From assembly GCA_965602805.1 (NCBI GenBank), contig CBFCZK010000003.1:124001-188000 (forward strand): 64,000 nucleotides of DNA, written 5' to 3'. Shown one piece after another: positions 44,623 to 52,896 of this stretch. Numbering within the stretch: position 1 is the first letter of the stretch; each line of letters opens with the position of its first letter. The notes under the pieces were generated by a model. That model was not told the DNA's origin and ran no database searches. It saw nothing but the letters and a program-made list of their open reading frames with translations. The position numbers and the translations under genes are program-made. Source of the DNA: Thiomicrorhabdus sp965602805 (GTDB taxonomy: Bacteria > Pseudomonadota > Gammaproteobacteria > Thiomicrospirales > Thiomicrospiraceae).

Positions 44623-45549
44623 TTAGCGGGTATCTGACATAACTAATAACTTATTAATATCAACACTTTTCAGAAACTCCAAAAAAGCTTCCGCAGCTGG
44701 TGGCAACACCTTACTTGTCATATTCGCAACATACCAATCGCGCGTCACCGGAAAGCCAACAACATCCAGCACCTCCATATGGCCATAGCGTGTCTCTAAG
44801 CGAATGGCTTGCTTTGGTAAAATTGAAATCCCCAACCCCGCCATTACCGCTTGTTTAATCGCTTCTGTACTGCCCATCTCCATATATGGCTCAATATCAA
44901 CACCATCTTCAGCAAAACGATCTTCACAAGACACTCTAATTCCAGAGCCTTTTTCTCGCATCAAGAAACGCTCATTAGCAAGTTCTGCAAGGGGTATATC
45001 CCGCCTTTTTGACAACGCGTGCTGCGGAGGTGAGACGACAACTAATTCACTTTTAAAAAAGGGGTAAGAATCCATTTTTAAGTCCTCTGGAACCCTTCCC
45101 ATTATCGTCAAATCATATTGATTCTGTTTGATTTCATCCAAAATTCTACGGCGATTAATCACCGTAACAACCGGCTTTACATCGGGATAACGATTTAAAA
45201 AAGCCTTCAAGATATAAGAGATGAAATACTTGGCTGGCGTGACCACCGCAATGCGTAGCTCACCATCAATTCGATTCTTCTCTGATTTGATATAAACATT
45301 TAATTCTTTCAGTTCATGGAGAATTTTCTGGCAGCTCTGATACATATGCTCACCAGCCGGGGTCAAAAATAATTTCTTACCCACAACTTCGATAAATTTC
45401 ACATCATTATTCTCTTCAAGGCGTTTCATTTGAATCGAAACGGCGGGTTGAGTGAGGCTTAATTCTTGTGATGCTTTGGTATAACTTTCATTTCTGGCAA
45501 CCGCCTCAAAGATACGGATTTGCTGGGCTGTGACATTTAAACTATGCAT
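44623..45549 (-). CDS. cbbR: LysR-type regulator CbbR of the form I cluster
   Basis: The 308-residue protein has the LysR DNA-binding domain (VTAQQIRIFEAVARNESYTKASQELSLTQPAVSIQMKRLEE, residues about 6-46) and a CbbR effector domain with FLMREKGSGIR. It is a paralogue of the adjacent regulator but well diverged. It is divergent from cbbL across a 209-bp region that holds the likely operator, the normal arrangement for cbbR and its target. Confidence 0.92.
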   Translation of the reverse strand: MHSLNVTAQQIRIFEAVARNESYTKASQELSLTQPAVSIQMKRLEENNDVKFIEVVGKKLFLTPAGEHMYQSCQKILHELKELNVYIKSEKNRIDGELRIAVVTPAKYFISYILKAFLNRYPDVKPVVTVINRRRILDEIKQNQYDLTIMGRVPEDLKMDSYPFFKSELVVVSPPQHALSKRRDIPLAELANERFLMREKGSGIRVSCEDRFAEDGVDIEPYMEMGSTEAIKQAVMAGLGISILPKQAIRLETRYGHMEVLDVVGFPVTRDWYVANMTSKVLPPAAEAFLEFLKSVDINKLLVMSDTR

Positions 45550-45597
45550 AAAAAAATAACCTTTCGAACTGTAAGTATATAGAACATAAGGACTTTA

Positions 45598-45630
45598 TTG
45601 TATAACTATTTGTTTATGATTTACATAACA
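45598..45630 (+). promoter_or_regulatory. Likely CbbR operator upstream of cbbL
   Basis: TTGTATAACTATTTGTTTATGA followed by TTTACATAACA contains the dyad TTATG-N5-CATAA (45614-45628) with LysR-type T-N11-A spacing. The left two thirds match the site before cbbM. It lies just upstream of the presumed cbbL -35. Confidence 0.6.
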
Positions 45631-45639
45631 AACATTGGA

Positions 45640-45668
45640 TTGCGCACTTTAAAGTTTATTTTTAAGAT
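45640..45668 (+). promoter_or_regulatory. Candidate cbbL promoter
   Basis: TTGCGC (45640-45645) and TAAGAT (45663-45668) spaced 17 bp, placed ten bases after the presumed CbbR dyad. Weak match, as expected for an activator-dependent promoter. Confidence 0.45.
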
Positions 45669-45688
45669 ACGCAGCAACTGGAGACAAG

Positions 45689-45730
45689 ATGGATTTCAAA
45701 CGATTCCATGAACTTGATTTCAGAGTTTAA
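45689..45730 (+). CDS. Possible 13-codon leader ORF of cbbL
   Basis: An ATG at 45689 with a good Shine-Dalgarno (GGAG, five bases before) opens a short frame, MDFKRFHELDFRV-stop, in the cbbL 5' leader. The stop codon overlaps a small stem (GTTTAA/TTAAAC) just upstream of the cbbL ribosome site. It could be a regulatory leader peptide. Translation is unproven. Confidence 0.4.
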   Translation: MDFKRFHELDFRV

Positions 45731-45758
45731 GTTTTTTAAACCTAAAGAGGTAAAACCA

Positions 45759-47177
45759 ATGGCTAAGACCTATAACGCTGGTGTTAAAGAATACCGCGAA
45801 ACATATTGGATGCCGGACTACGAGCCTAAAGACTCAGATTTCCTAGCATGTTTTAAACTAATCCCACAAGACGGTGTTCCTCGTGAAGAGTTGGCTGCTG
45901 CGGTTGCTGCAGAATCTTCAACGGGTACATGGACAACTGTTTGGACTGACTTATTAACGGATCTTGATTACTACAAAGGTCGTGCATATAGAATCGAAGA
46001 CGTTCCTGGTGACGATGCTAGTTTCTACGCATTCATCGCATACCCAATCGATCTTTTCGAAGAAGGTTCAGTTGTTTCTGTAATGACATCTTTAGTTGGT
46101 AACGTATTCGGCTTTAAAGCACTTCGTGCATGTCGTCTAGAAGATGTACGTTTCCCACTTGCATACGTAATGACTTGCGGTGGACCTCCACACGGAATTC
46201 AAGTAGAACGTGACAAGATGGACAAGTATGGTCGCCCAATGTTAGGTTGTACTATCAAGCCTAAACTAGGTCTATCGGCTAAGAACTACGGTCGTGCTGT
46301 ATATGAAGTACTACGTGGTGGTTTAGATTTCTCGAAAGATGATGAAAACGTAACTTCACAGCCATTCATGCGCTGGAGAGACCGTTTCCTTTTCTGTCAA
46401 GATGCGATTTCAAAAGCTGAAGCTGAAACGGGTGAACGTAAAGGTCACTACTTAAACGTTACGGCTGGTACTCCAGAAGAAATGTATGAGCGTGCTGAAT
46501 TTGCTAAAGAGATTGGTTCTCCAATCATCATGCACGATTACCTAACAGGTGGTTTCACAGCTAACACTGGTCTTGCGAACTATTGCCGTAAGAATGGTCT
46601 ACTGTTACACATTCACCGCGCAATGCACGGTGTAATCGATCGTAACCCACATCACGGTATCCACTTCCGTGTCCTAACGAAAGCACTTCGTTTATCTGGT
46701 GGTGATCACTTACACTCAGGTACTGTTGTTGGTAAGTTAGAAGGTGACCGTGAAGCAACTCTAGGTTGGATCGATATCATGCGTGATTCATTCATTCCTG
46801 AAGATCGTTCACGTGGAATCATGTTCGACCAAGACTTCGGTGCTATGCCGGGTGTTATCCCTGTTGCATCTGGTGGTATTCACGTATGGCACATGCCTGC
46901 TCTTGTTTCTATCTTCGGTGATGACTCTGTTCTTCAGTTCGGTGGTGGTACTCTTGGTCACCCATGGGGTAACGCAGCGGGCGCCGCGGCTAACCGTGTT
47001 GCACTAGAAGCGTGTGTACAAGCACGTAACGAAGGTAAAGAAATCGAGAAAGTTGGTAAAGAAATCCTTACTGACGCTGCTAAACATAGCCCTGAACTTA
47101 AAATCGCAATGGAAACTTGGAAAGAAATCAAGTTCGAATTCGACACAGTTGATAAGCTTGACGTTAAGCATAAGTAA
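45759..47177 (+). CDS. cbbL: Ribulose bisphosphate carboxylase large subunit, form IA
   Basis: Form I RuBisCO large chain, assembled with CbbS as L8S8. From the ATG at 45759 (GAGG eight bases before) the protein is 472 residues and begins MAKTYNAGVKEYRETYW, typical of form IA. Catalytic lysine K167 in KPKLGL, carbamylated K193 with D195 and E196 (LDFSKDDE), HIHRAMHG, loop 6 GTVVGKLEGDR and SGGIHVWHMP are present. The frame is open 17 codons further upstream without similarity. No carboxysome genes follow; the gene is linked to cbbQ and cbbO instead. Confidence 0.99.
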   Translation: MAKTYNAGVKEYRETYWMPDYEPKDSDFLACFKLIPQDGVPREELAAAVAAESSTGTWTTVWTDLLTDLDYYKGRAYRIEDVPGDDASFYAFIAYPIDLFEEGSVVSVMTSLVGNVFGFKALRACRLEDVRFPLAYVMTCGGPPHGIQVERDKMDKYGRPMLGCTIKPKLGLSAKNYGRAVYEVLRGGLDFSKDDENVTSQPFMRWRDRFLFCQDAISKAEAETGERKGHYLNVTAGTPEEMYERAEFAKEIGSPIIMHDYLTGGFTANTGLANYCRKNGLLLHIHRAMHGVIDRNPHHGIHFRVLTKALRLSGGDHLHSGTVVGKLEGDREATLGWIDIMRDSFIPEDRSRGIMFDQDFGAMPGVIPVASGGIHVWHMPALVSIFGDDSVLQFGGGTLGHPWGNAAGAAANRVALEACVQARNEGKEIEKVGKEILTDAAKHSPELKIAMETWKEIKFEFDTVDKLDVKHK

Positions 47178-47199
47178 TTGATAAATTGGAGAATTAATA

Positions 47200-47553
47200 A
47201 TGAGTGAAGTACAAGATTACCCATCACGTATCTCTGACCCTAAGTCACGTAAGGCAGAAACTTTTTCTTACCTTCCGACTATGACTAGTGAGCAAGTTAA
47301 AGCTCAGGTTCAGTACATCATTGACAAAGGCTGGAACCCGGCGATTGAACATTCAGAACCTGAGCGTGCATTCGACTACTTCTGGTATATGTGGAAACTA
47401 CCGATGTTCGGTGAAACTTCTGCTGACGCTGTACTAGCTGAAGTTCAGAATTGTATCAAAGCTAACCCAAACAACCACGTTCGTTTGATTGGTTATGATA
47501 ACTTTTCACAGTCTCAAGGTGCCAACATGCTTATTAAGCGTGGTGACATGTAA
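47200..47553 (+). CDS. cbbS: Ribulose bisphosphate carboxylase small subunit, form IA
   Basis: The 117-residue small subunit shows RKAETFSYLPTMTSEQVKAQVQYIIDKGWNPAIEHSEP, YFWYMWKLPMFGE, and VRLIGYDNFSQSQGANMLI near the C-terminus. GGAG lies eight bases before the ATG, 22 bp after cbbL, so the two are co-transcribed. It is followed by an unusual hairpin-rich 323-bp spacer before cbbQ. Confidence 0.99.
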   Translation: MSEVQDYPSRISDPKSRKAETFSYLPTMTSEQVKAQVQYIIDKGWNPAIEHSEPERAFDYFWYMWKLPMFGETSADAVLAEVQNCIKANPNNHVRLIGYDNFSQSQGANMLIKRGDM

Positions 47554-47585
47554 GCTTAAATCCGCTTTAAAGTTAACGCCTTTGA

Positions 47586-47779
47586 TAACTTACCAGGCCT
47601 GGTAAGTTACCGAGAAGTTACTTTTAAATAGATTAGGCTAGAAGTTATCTTCTAGCCGACACAAATTCTGAGAAGTGGTTAAACAAACAAGATTAACCGC
47701 TTCTTAACCTGGTTTATTTGTACATTTCTATACCTCGTGTACAAATGACACTTGCCAGCTGGTCCCGAAATCCAGCTGG
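47586..47779 (+). promoter_or_regulatory. Five consecutive hairpins between cbbS and cbbQ
   Basis: The 323-bp spacer 47554-47876 has no gene but five stem-loops in a row. They are a perfect 24-bp palindrome around ACCAGGCCTGGT (47586-47609); GGCTAGAAG-TTAT-CTTCTAGCC (47636-47657); a 12-pair stem starting AGAAGTGGTTAA (47671-47704); ATTTGTACA/TGTACAAAT (47716-47746); and CCAGCTGG repeated (47755-47779). None has a strong T-run. Probable processing/stability element that separates abundant cbbLS mRNA from cbbQO. Confidence 0.6.
47592..47603. repeat. ACCAGGCCTGGT palindrome, exact copy 6
   Basis: Exact copy at the centre of a 24-bp perfect palindrome 33 bp after the cbbS stop. Confidence 0.95.
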
Positions 47780-47876
47780 TATTTCCATTATTTTAGGTTT
47801 ACTTATTTTAAAAGAGTGAATAGTCCTAAACTTTTTGAAATACGCTTTGAATACCACCTCTCACGGAGAAACAATC

Positions 47877-48695
47877 ATGTCTGAAGTCAATGCAATAGAT
47901 ACATCACAGTACATTATCAAAGATGAACCATTTTATCGTCCAGTTGCCGACGAAGTAGAGTTATTTGAATCGGGCTATGCTTCAAGAATGCCAATCATGC
48001 TTAAAGGTCCAACAGGTTGTGGTAAATCACGTTTTGTTGAATACATGGCGCATAAGTTAAACAAGCCTCTTATTACCGTTGCTTGTAACGAAGACATGAC
48101 CGCGTCCGATTTAATAGGTCGTTTTTTGATCGATGTCAACGGTACGCGCTGGCAAGATGGTCCCTTAACGGTAGCAGCCCGAATCGGTGCTATCTGTTAT
48201 TTGGATGAGGTTGTTGAAGCACGTCAAGATACCACCGTTGTTATTCACCCCTTAACGGATCACCGTCGCATTTTACCTTTGGACAAAAAAGGTGAATTAT
48301 TAGAAGCGCACCCTGACTTCCAGCTGGTTATCTCTTATAACCCAGGCTATCAGTCGATGATGAAAGATCTTAAGCAGTCAACCAAACAGCGTTTTGGTGG
48401 GTTTAGATTTGATTATCCAGCAGCGGACATTGAAGCTGAGATTGTTGCCAAAGAAGCGAGCATTGATCTGGCAACAGCAGAGAAACTGGTTCAAATTGCA
48501 CAGCGTTCACGTAACCTTAAAGGTCACGGCCTAGACGAAGGTATGTCTACTCGTCTATTGGTTTATGCAGCACAACTAATCAACAAAGGTGTTGACCCTA
48601 AGAAAGCTTGTAACATGGCACTTGTCACACCACTAACAGATGATGATGATATTTTAGATACATTGTTAACAACCGTAGATACATTTTTTGAATAA
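47877..48695 (+). CDS. cbbQ: CbbQ-type AAA+ RuBisCO activase (form I cluster)
   Basis: The 272-residue MoxR-type AAA+ protein has Walker A GPTGCGKS (residues 44-51), Walker B AICYLDEVVEAR and QSTKQRFGGFRFDYP. With CbbO it remodels inhibited form I RuBisCO. The ATG at 47877 was chosen because GGAG lies eight bases upstream and the protein then aligns with the N-terminus of the other CbbQ (IDTSQYIIKDEPFY against MDIAQYKIENEPFY). An upstream in-frame start would add 14 unmatched residues. Confidence 0.97.
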   Translation: MSEVNAIDTSQYIIKDEPFYRPVADEVELFESGYASRMPIMLKGPTGCGKSRFVEYMAHKLNKPLITVACNEDMTASDLIGRFLIDVNGTRWQDGPLTVAARIGAICYLDEVVEARQDTTVVIHPLTDHRRILPLDKKGELLEAHPDFQLVISYNPGYQSMMKDLKQSTKQRFGGFRFDYPAADIEAEIVAKEASIDLATAEKLVQIAQRSRNLKGHGLDEGMSTRLLVYAAQLINKGVDPKKACNMALVTPLTDDDDILDTLLTTVDTFFE

Positions 48696-48699
48696 ATCC

Positions 48700-48711
48700 A
48701 CCAGGCCTGGT
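48700..48711. repeat. ACCAGGCCTGGT palindrome, exact copy 7
   Basis: Exact copy four bases after the cbbQ stop, extended to CACCAGGCCTGGTG. Confidence 0.95.
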
Positions 48712-48775
48712 GCATCCATTAATTGGCCATGCACTTTCGGCTCGTCGTTGAATTTAAAATGTATAGGATAATGTT

Positions 48776-51109
48776 ATGAGTTTTGATCTAGAAGAAGTCA
48801 AAGCATCACTGATTGAAAGCGTCCCTCAACTTGAAGAGATGCTGGATTCATTGATTCAAGAAGCTTCACACTACATGAATGAACACTCTCGTGAAGAGTG
48901 GTTGGCTAATGCCAATATGCTTTCCTACCTTGGGAAAGGCCAGGATGTAGTTGTCAGTTATCTTGAAGCGGTACCTCAAGTCGTCGCAAAAATTGAAGAT
49001 GAAATTCTGGATGATATCCAAGAAACCGTCATGAAGTTATCTTCCGTTATGTCGGGTGAAGTCATTGCACTGGTCTTAAATTCGTTGCCAATCATTGCTG
49101 AAAAAACCCGTGATATCGATCTGACTAGACAGTATCTTGCGCTTATCTACCAGATTGGTTCTAAAACACCCCGGGCTATGCGACCAATGCTAGGCAACAT
49201 TGATGACATGATGTCTAAACTAACTGTTTCTGGTTTAAGGCGTTGGGCGCAATGGGGCGCACAAGCTCACGCGCGTAACTTTCCAGCACAAATCAAATAC
49301 TTTGGTTTAGAGTCAGAAGACTCAAAAGCCGTCTTTCAGCAGCAGCGTAAAGGTTCCCTGTTTATCGACTATCATCGTCCGGTAAACTTCTTCCTGCGCG
49401 CTTTTTGGGCACGTGATTTCTTTATTCGTCCGGCCGCTGCTGATTTTGAAGACTTTAAGCCCTACTTTCAAAATATGGCTCTGCACCTGCCAGATGCACT
49501 CAATGATTTAGGCGATGTCACAGGGGCTGAGCTTTATCGTGCAATGGCGGCTCACTTAGCCTCTCACCTTTGCTACAGCAAAGCGGCAATTTCAATGGAA
49601 CAACTGTCTCCGCAACAGATGTTCTTTATCGAAATTATTGAAGATGCACGTGTTGAATACAATGCGATCAAGAACTTCCCGGGCTTAAGAAACTTGTGGA
49701 TGAAAGTAATCCATGCAAACCAGGAACAGATACAACTTGACCCTAAATCAGATGCTTATCGAATAGAACAACTTGCGCTTAAATTGATGGACAAAGAGCA
49801 TGATCTACAAGATGTGCAGTTATCAGTTGTTGCTGATAAATTCTATGCTGAGATTGAAGACAATCTTGACAATGAAAAATGGTCTTGGGATGTCGGCATC
49901 TTAATGTTCAATGCAATGAACCTTGCAACCAACAAATGGGTCTCATTAACCGACTTAAGCAAACAGCGCTTTGGTTATCGTGATGATAACCGTTTTGTAT
50001 GGGCTTCTGAGGAATGGGCTGAAATGGATGCCGGTTCTGGCGGATATAAAGAGACGGTTCGTAAACATGTTTCTGTTATGGAAATGATCAACGAAATTGA
50101 TTCTGAATTGATTGATGTTGACCATGATGAAATATGGGTATTGGGTTCTGAGCTAATGCCGTATGAAGATAACGGTGTTTCATGGAACGAAATGGAAGGC
50201 ATTGAACCTGTTTCGGATCCTTATCATTATCATGAGTGGGATTACCGTGTTCAACTGAATCGACCTAGCTGGGTAACGCTTTATGAGCGCCGCGCCAAGA
50301 AAGGCGATCCTACGCTTTATAACCGTATCTTAGATTCTAATAAAGGCATCGCCCACCGTATCAAGCAGATTGTAGACAAACTACAAGCCGTTGGTTTACA
50401 GCGTATTCGTCGCTTAGAAGATGGTGATGAATTGGATCTAAACGCTTGTGTTGAAGCCATTACGGCTATCCGCATGGGGCAAGAGCCAGATCCACGCATT
50501 ACCATGAAAAACGTAATTCGTTCGCGTGAAGTTTCAGTGGTTATCCTTTTGGATTTATCTGAGTCAACCAATGAAATGGTCTCTGGTGCAGATAAAACGA
50601 TATTAGAAGTTACGCAAGAGTCTGCAATTTTAGTATCTCATGCCATTAATGGTATCGGAGATCAGTTTGCGGTACACGGCTTCTCATCGGATGGACGTCA
50701 TGATTTACAATATGTACGTTTTAAACAATTTGACGAGCCATTTGATGCTGAAGTCCATGCCAGACTTGCAGGTATGAAAGGTGGACTTTCTACGCGTATG
50801 GGTGGGGCAATACGTCACGCTGGCCACTATCTAAATCAGCAGAACAGCAAGCAAAAATTGCTGCTGGTGATTACGGATGGTGAGCCCGCAGATATCGATG
50901 AACAAGATGGCCAGTATCTTAAACAAGACGCTAAAAAAGCGGTTGAAGAGTTGCAATCAAACGGTGTCTACTCGTATTGTTTAACGATTGATCAATATGC
51001 AGATAAATATGTGCAAAACATTTTTGGTGCAAACCGATTCGCAATTGTTGATGATGTATTAAAATTACCCGAAAAATTACCGCAATTGTTTGCAAACCTA
51101 ACCTCTTAA
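48776..51109 (+). CDS. cbbO: CbbO-type RuBisCO activase adaptor (form I cluster)
   Basis: The 777-residue partner of CbbQ has an all-helical N-terminal region and a C-terminal von Willebrand A domain. Its MIDAS motif DLSES is at residues 593-597, with STRMGG and TDGEPAD further on. It shares landmarks with the form II adaptor (YFGLESEDSKA / YFSLESPDARA, IIEDARVEYNAI / TFEDCRVEYLAI, YHEWDY) but differs elsewhere, consistent with recognition of a different RuBisCO. Third gene of the form I activase unit; a terminator follows. Confidence 0.95.
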   Translation: MSFDLEEVKASLIESVPQLEEMLDSLIQEASHYMNEHSREEWLANANMLSYLGKGQDVVVSYLEAVPQVVAKIEDEILDDIQETVMKLSSVMSGEVIALVLNSLPIIAEKTRDIDLTRQYLALIYQIGSKTPRAMRPMLGNIDDMMSKLTVSGLRRWAQWGAQAHARNFPAQIKYFGLESEDSKAVFQQQRKGSLFIDYHRPVNFFLRAFWARDFFIRPAAADFEDFKPYFQNMALHLPDALNDLGDVTGAELYRAMAAHLASHLCYSKAAISMEQLSPQQMFFIEIIEDARVEYNAIKNFPGLRNLWMKVIHANQEQIQLDPKSDAYRIEQLALKLMDKEHDLQDVQLSVVADKFYAEIEDNLDNEKWSWDVGILMFNAMNLATNKWVSLTDLSKQRFGYRDDNRFVWASEEWAEMDAGSGGYKETVRKHVSVMEMINEIDSELIDVDHDEIWVLGSELMPYEDNGVSWNEMEGIEPVSDPYHYHEWDYRVQLNRPSWVTLYERRAKKGDPTLYNRILDSNKGIAHRIKQIVDKLQAVGLQRIRRLEDGDELDLNACVEAITAIRMGQEPDPRITMKNVIRSREVSVVILLDLSESTNEMVSGADKTILEVTQESAILVSHAINGIGDQFAVHGFSSDGRHDLQYVRFKQFDEPFDAEVHARLAGMKGGLSTRMGGAIRHAGHYLNQQNSKQKLLLVITDGEPADIDEQDGQYLKQDAKKAVEELQSNGVYSYCLTIDQYADKYVQNIFGANRFAIVDDVLKLPEKLPQLFANLTS

Positions 51110-51137
51110 TGAGCTTTATCCACTCATTAAACACTTG

Positions 51138-51173
51138 AAAAACCTTAGTTAGGCAACTGACTGAGGTTTTTTT
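51138..51173 (+). terminator. Terminator after cbbO (form I cluster)
   Basis: Stem AAACCTTAGT / ACTGAGGTTT (one G-U pair) followed by TTTT. Confidence 0.85.
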
Positions 51174-51230
51174 ATATGACTCTCTGTTAGAATAATCGAT
51201 AACACCTCGATTTATTTAGGAACCCTAAAG

Positions 51231-51794
51231 ATGAATGCTGAACTATTTAAACAAGCTTTAACCGAGTTTTCTGATGAAAACTATCAAGCCATACTAGAAG
51301 GTGCTGCTTTAGTCATACACGAAGACAAATCCTTAACATTAGGCAAAACCCAGCAGGCTTATGTCATTTTTGAAATGGGCGATGAAACGTTTGATTCTAC
51401 TGACGCTTTAAAGGCATCACTGATTGAACGTGCAACCGATTTAATTGAGGAATACTATCAGAACAATCCAATCAGTAAAATGCACTTTAATAGGCAATTA
51501 TTAGACATGATTAAAGAGCATGGTGCGAATGCTTTCGTGACGATGCCTGGTCAACAAGCTCAGGTCAAATTATTTACAGAGGATGGTAACGTTCTCCTTG
51601 AAACGAAAGAAAGCCCTAAATTTAAATATGGTTTTTGTTTGGTTCTAAATGATAAAGTATTACCTCAAGCCGTAGAGAACAAAGTTAAAAACTGGGTGTC
51701 ATCTGGTAGCGCTTACGACGATTATATCAGCGTTAATGTCTGTCGTTTTAGCAGTACAGATTTAGATGATGTTGAGAGCAGCGATTACTTTTAA
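51231..51794 (+). CDS. Unknown protein, 187 residues
   Basis: Not recognised. The acidic soluble protein (MNAELFKQALTEFSDENYQAILEGAALVIHEDKS) is alpha/beta in appearance, without signal peptide or membrane helix, and ends in an Asp/Ser-rich tail. It lies after the cbb terminator with AGGAACCC before the ATG, so it probably has its own promoter in the 58-bp spacer. It is convergent with the CnoX-like gene, with a shared terminator between them. Confidence 0.75.
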   Translation: MNAELFKQALTEFSDENYQAILEGAALVIHEDKSLTLGKTQQAYVIFEMGDETFDSTDALKASLIERATDLIEEYYQNNPISKMHFNRQLLDMIKEHGANAFVTMPGQQAQVKLFTEDGNVLLETKESPKFKYGFCLVLNDKVLPQAVENKVKNWVSSGSAYDDYISVNVCRFSSTDLDDVESSDYF

Positions 51795-51810
51795 TTCATC
51801 ATTGTCTACA

Positions 51811-51850
51811 CAAAAAAAGGACGGTAATCATTTGATTACCGCCCTTTTTC
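51811..51850. terminator. Bidirectional terminator
   Basis: Stem AAAAAGG.CGGTAATCA / TGATTACCG.CCTTTTT with A- and T-runs on both sides, between convergent genes; it can serve both strands. Confidence 0.9.
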
Positions 51851-51871
51851 AATTCTAGGATTAGGAAAACT

Positions 51872-52741
51872 TTATTGAGACAACATATTACTCAATATAC
51901 GCCGTGAATCTTGTGCTAGTTGCGAGTCATTCGCCTCCAACATATTGATAATCGTCACAGCCAACTCTTGGGCAGCTCCTTCTTTATAAGTAGGCTCAAC
52001 ATTTAAAATCTCAAATATCTGATTCATAGCTTCTTCATAACCATGCTCAGCTACATAACATACGGCCAAATCGAAACGAGCATCAAAATCAGCTGGTTGC
52101 AACTTAACTTGCTCCATTAAACTGACCAGGCCTGGTGTTTTTGCGGCTAACTGTTTAAAGGTTATTTGCCCGATTAAAGCTTTACCCGTATCCGACTGCT
52201 TATCTTTATCTGGCAATCTATTAAACAATGCAGACGCTTGCTCCAAAACATTTATATCCAACATTATTTGAATCATATCCATGGCAATACGTGTATTGCT
52301 AGGATCCGCTTGAATGGCTCCCGTTAATAGTTCAATCGCAGCCGGTGTATCACCCGCTATATGTTTTTGACGGGCTTGCTCACGCAATTCATCCGATGCA
52401 CGATAAATACCCTGCGATTTAAACAAATCACTTAACTCATCCTCTTGCAGCATACCTATTTCCTGGTGAACGACCTCACCGTCTTTAAATATTTTTAAAG
52501 TTGGAACATTTGTAATGTCGTAATCATCACGTAATTCTGGCGCCATATCAACATCAACCCGCGCCAATATAAATTTGCCTGCAAACTCATCCGCCAAATT
52601 AGACAAACTGCGTTCTAGGTCAATACAAACGCCGACGCTCGGACTCATGAATAAAGTAAACACGGGTAATTTGTACGAATTCATTAATACGATAGAATTA
52701 AAATTACTCAACGAGACTTCAAAATTATAAGTAGTGTTCAT
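51872..52741 (-). CDS. cnoX: CnoX/YbbN-like thioredoxin-TPR protein
   Basis: The 289-residue protein has an N-terminal thioredoxin fold (residues about 1-110) with FILARVDVDMAPELRDDYDITNVPTLKIFKDGE, and a C-terminal TPR-like helical region, the layout of the chaperedoxin CnoX/YbbN. The usual CGPC site reads VGVC here, so only one cysteine remains and it cannot be a standard disulfide reductase. This matches the redox-degenerate nature of the family. The palindrome ACCAGGCCTGGT (52125) lies in frame and encodes Thr-Pro-Gly-Leu-type sequence. Confidence 0.85.
   Translation of the reverse strand: MNTTYNFEVSLSNFNSIVLMNSYKLPVFTLFMSPSVGVCIDLERSLSNLADEFAGKFILARVDVDMAPELRDDYDITNVPTLKIFKDGEVVHQEIGMLQEDELSDLFKSQGIYRASDELREQARQKHIAGDTPAAIELLTGAIQADPSNTRIAMDMIQIMLDINVLEQASALFNRLPDKDKQSDTGKALIGQITFKQLAAKTPGLVSLMEQVKLQPADFDARFDLAVCYVAEHGYEEAMNQIFEILNVEPTYKEGAAQELAVTIINMLEANDSQLAQDSRRILSNMLSQ
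52125..52136. repeat. ACCAGGCCTGGT palindrome, exact copy 8 (inside cnoX)
   Basis: Exact copy within the TPR-like part of the reading frame, giving KTPGLVSL. Confidence 0.95.
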
Positions 52742-52896
52742 AATAACCTTTTAGATTTTTTTCATATTGAAAACATTGTAACAGTCAGCTTACAAATCAT
52801 ACATGACAAGATGTTATGGCAACTATAAGCGTTATCCCTGCTAAGCTCACAGCAATCTCAGCATAAGCCTTTTAGCTAAACCTTTTCTACAGACAC

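Noticed and set aside
45708..45758. A start for cbbL 17 codons upstream of the chosen ATG
   Set aside because: The extra residues do not resemble RuBisCO, and GAGG is well placed before the ATG at 45759.
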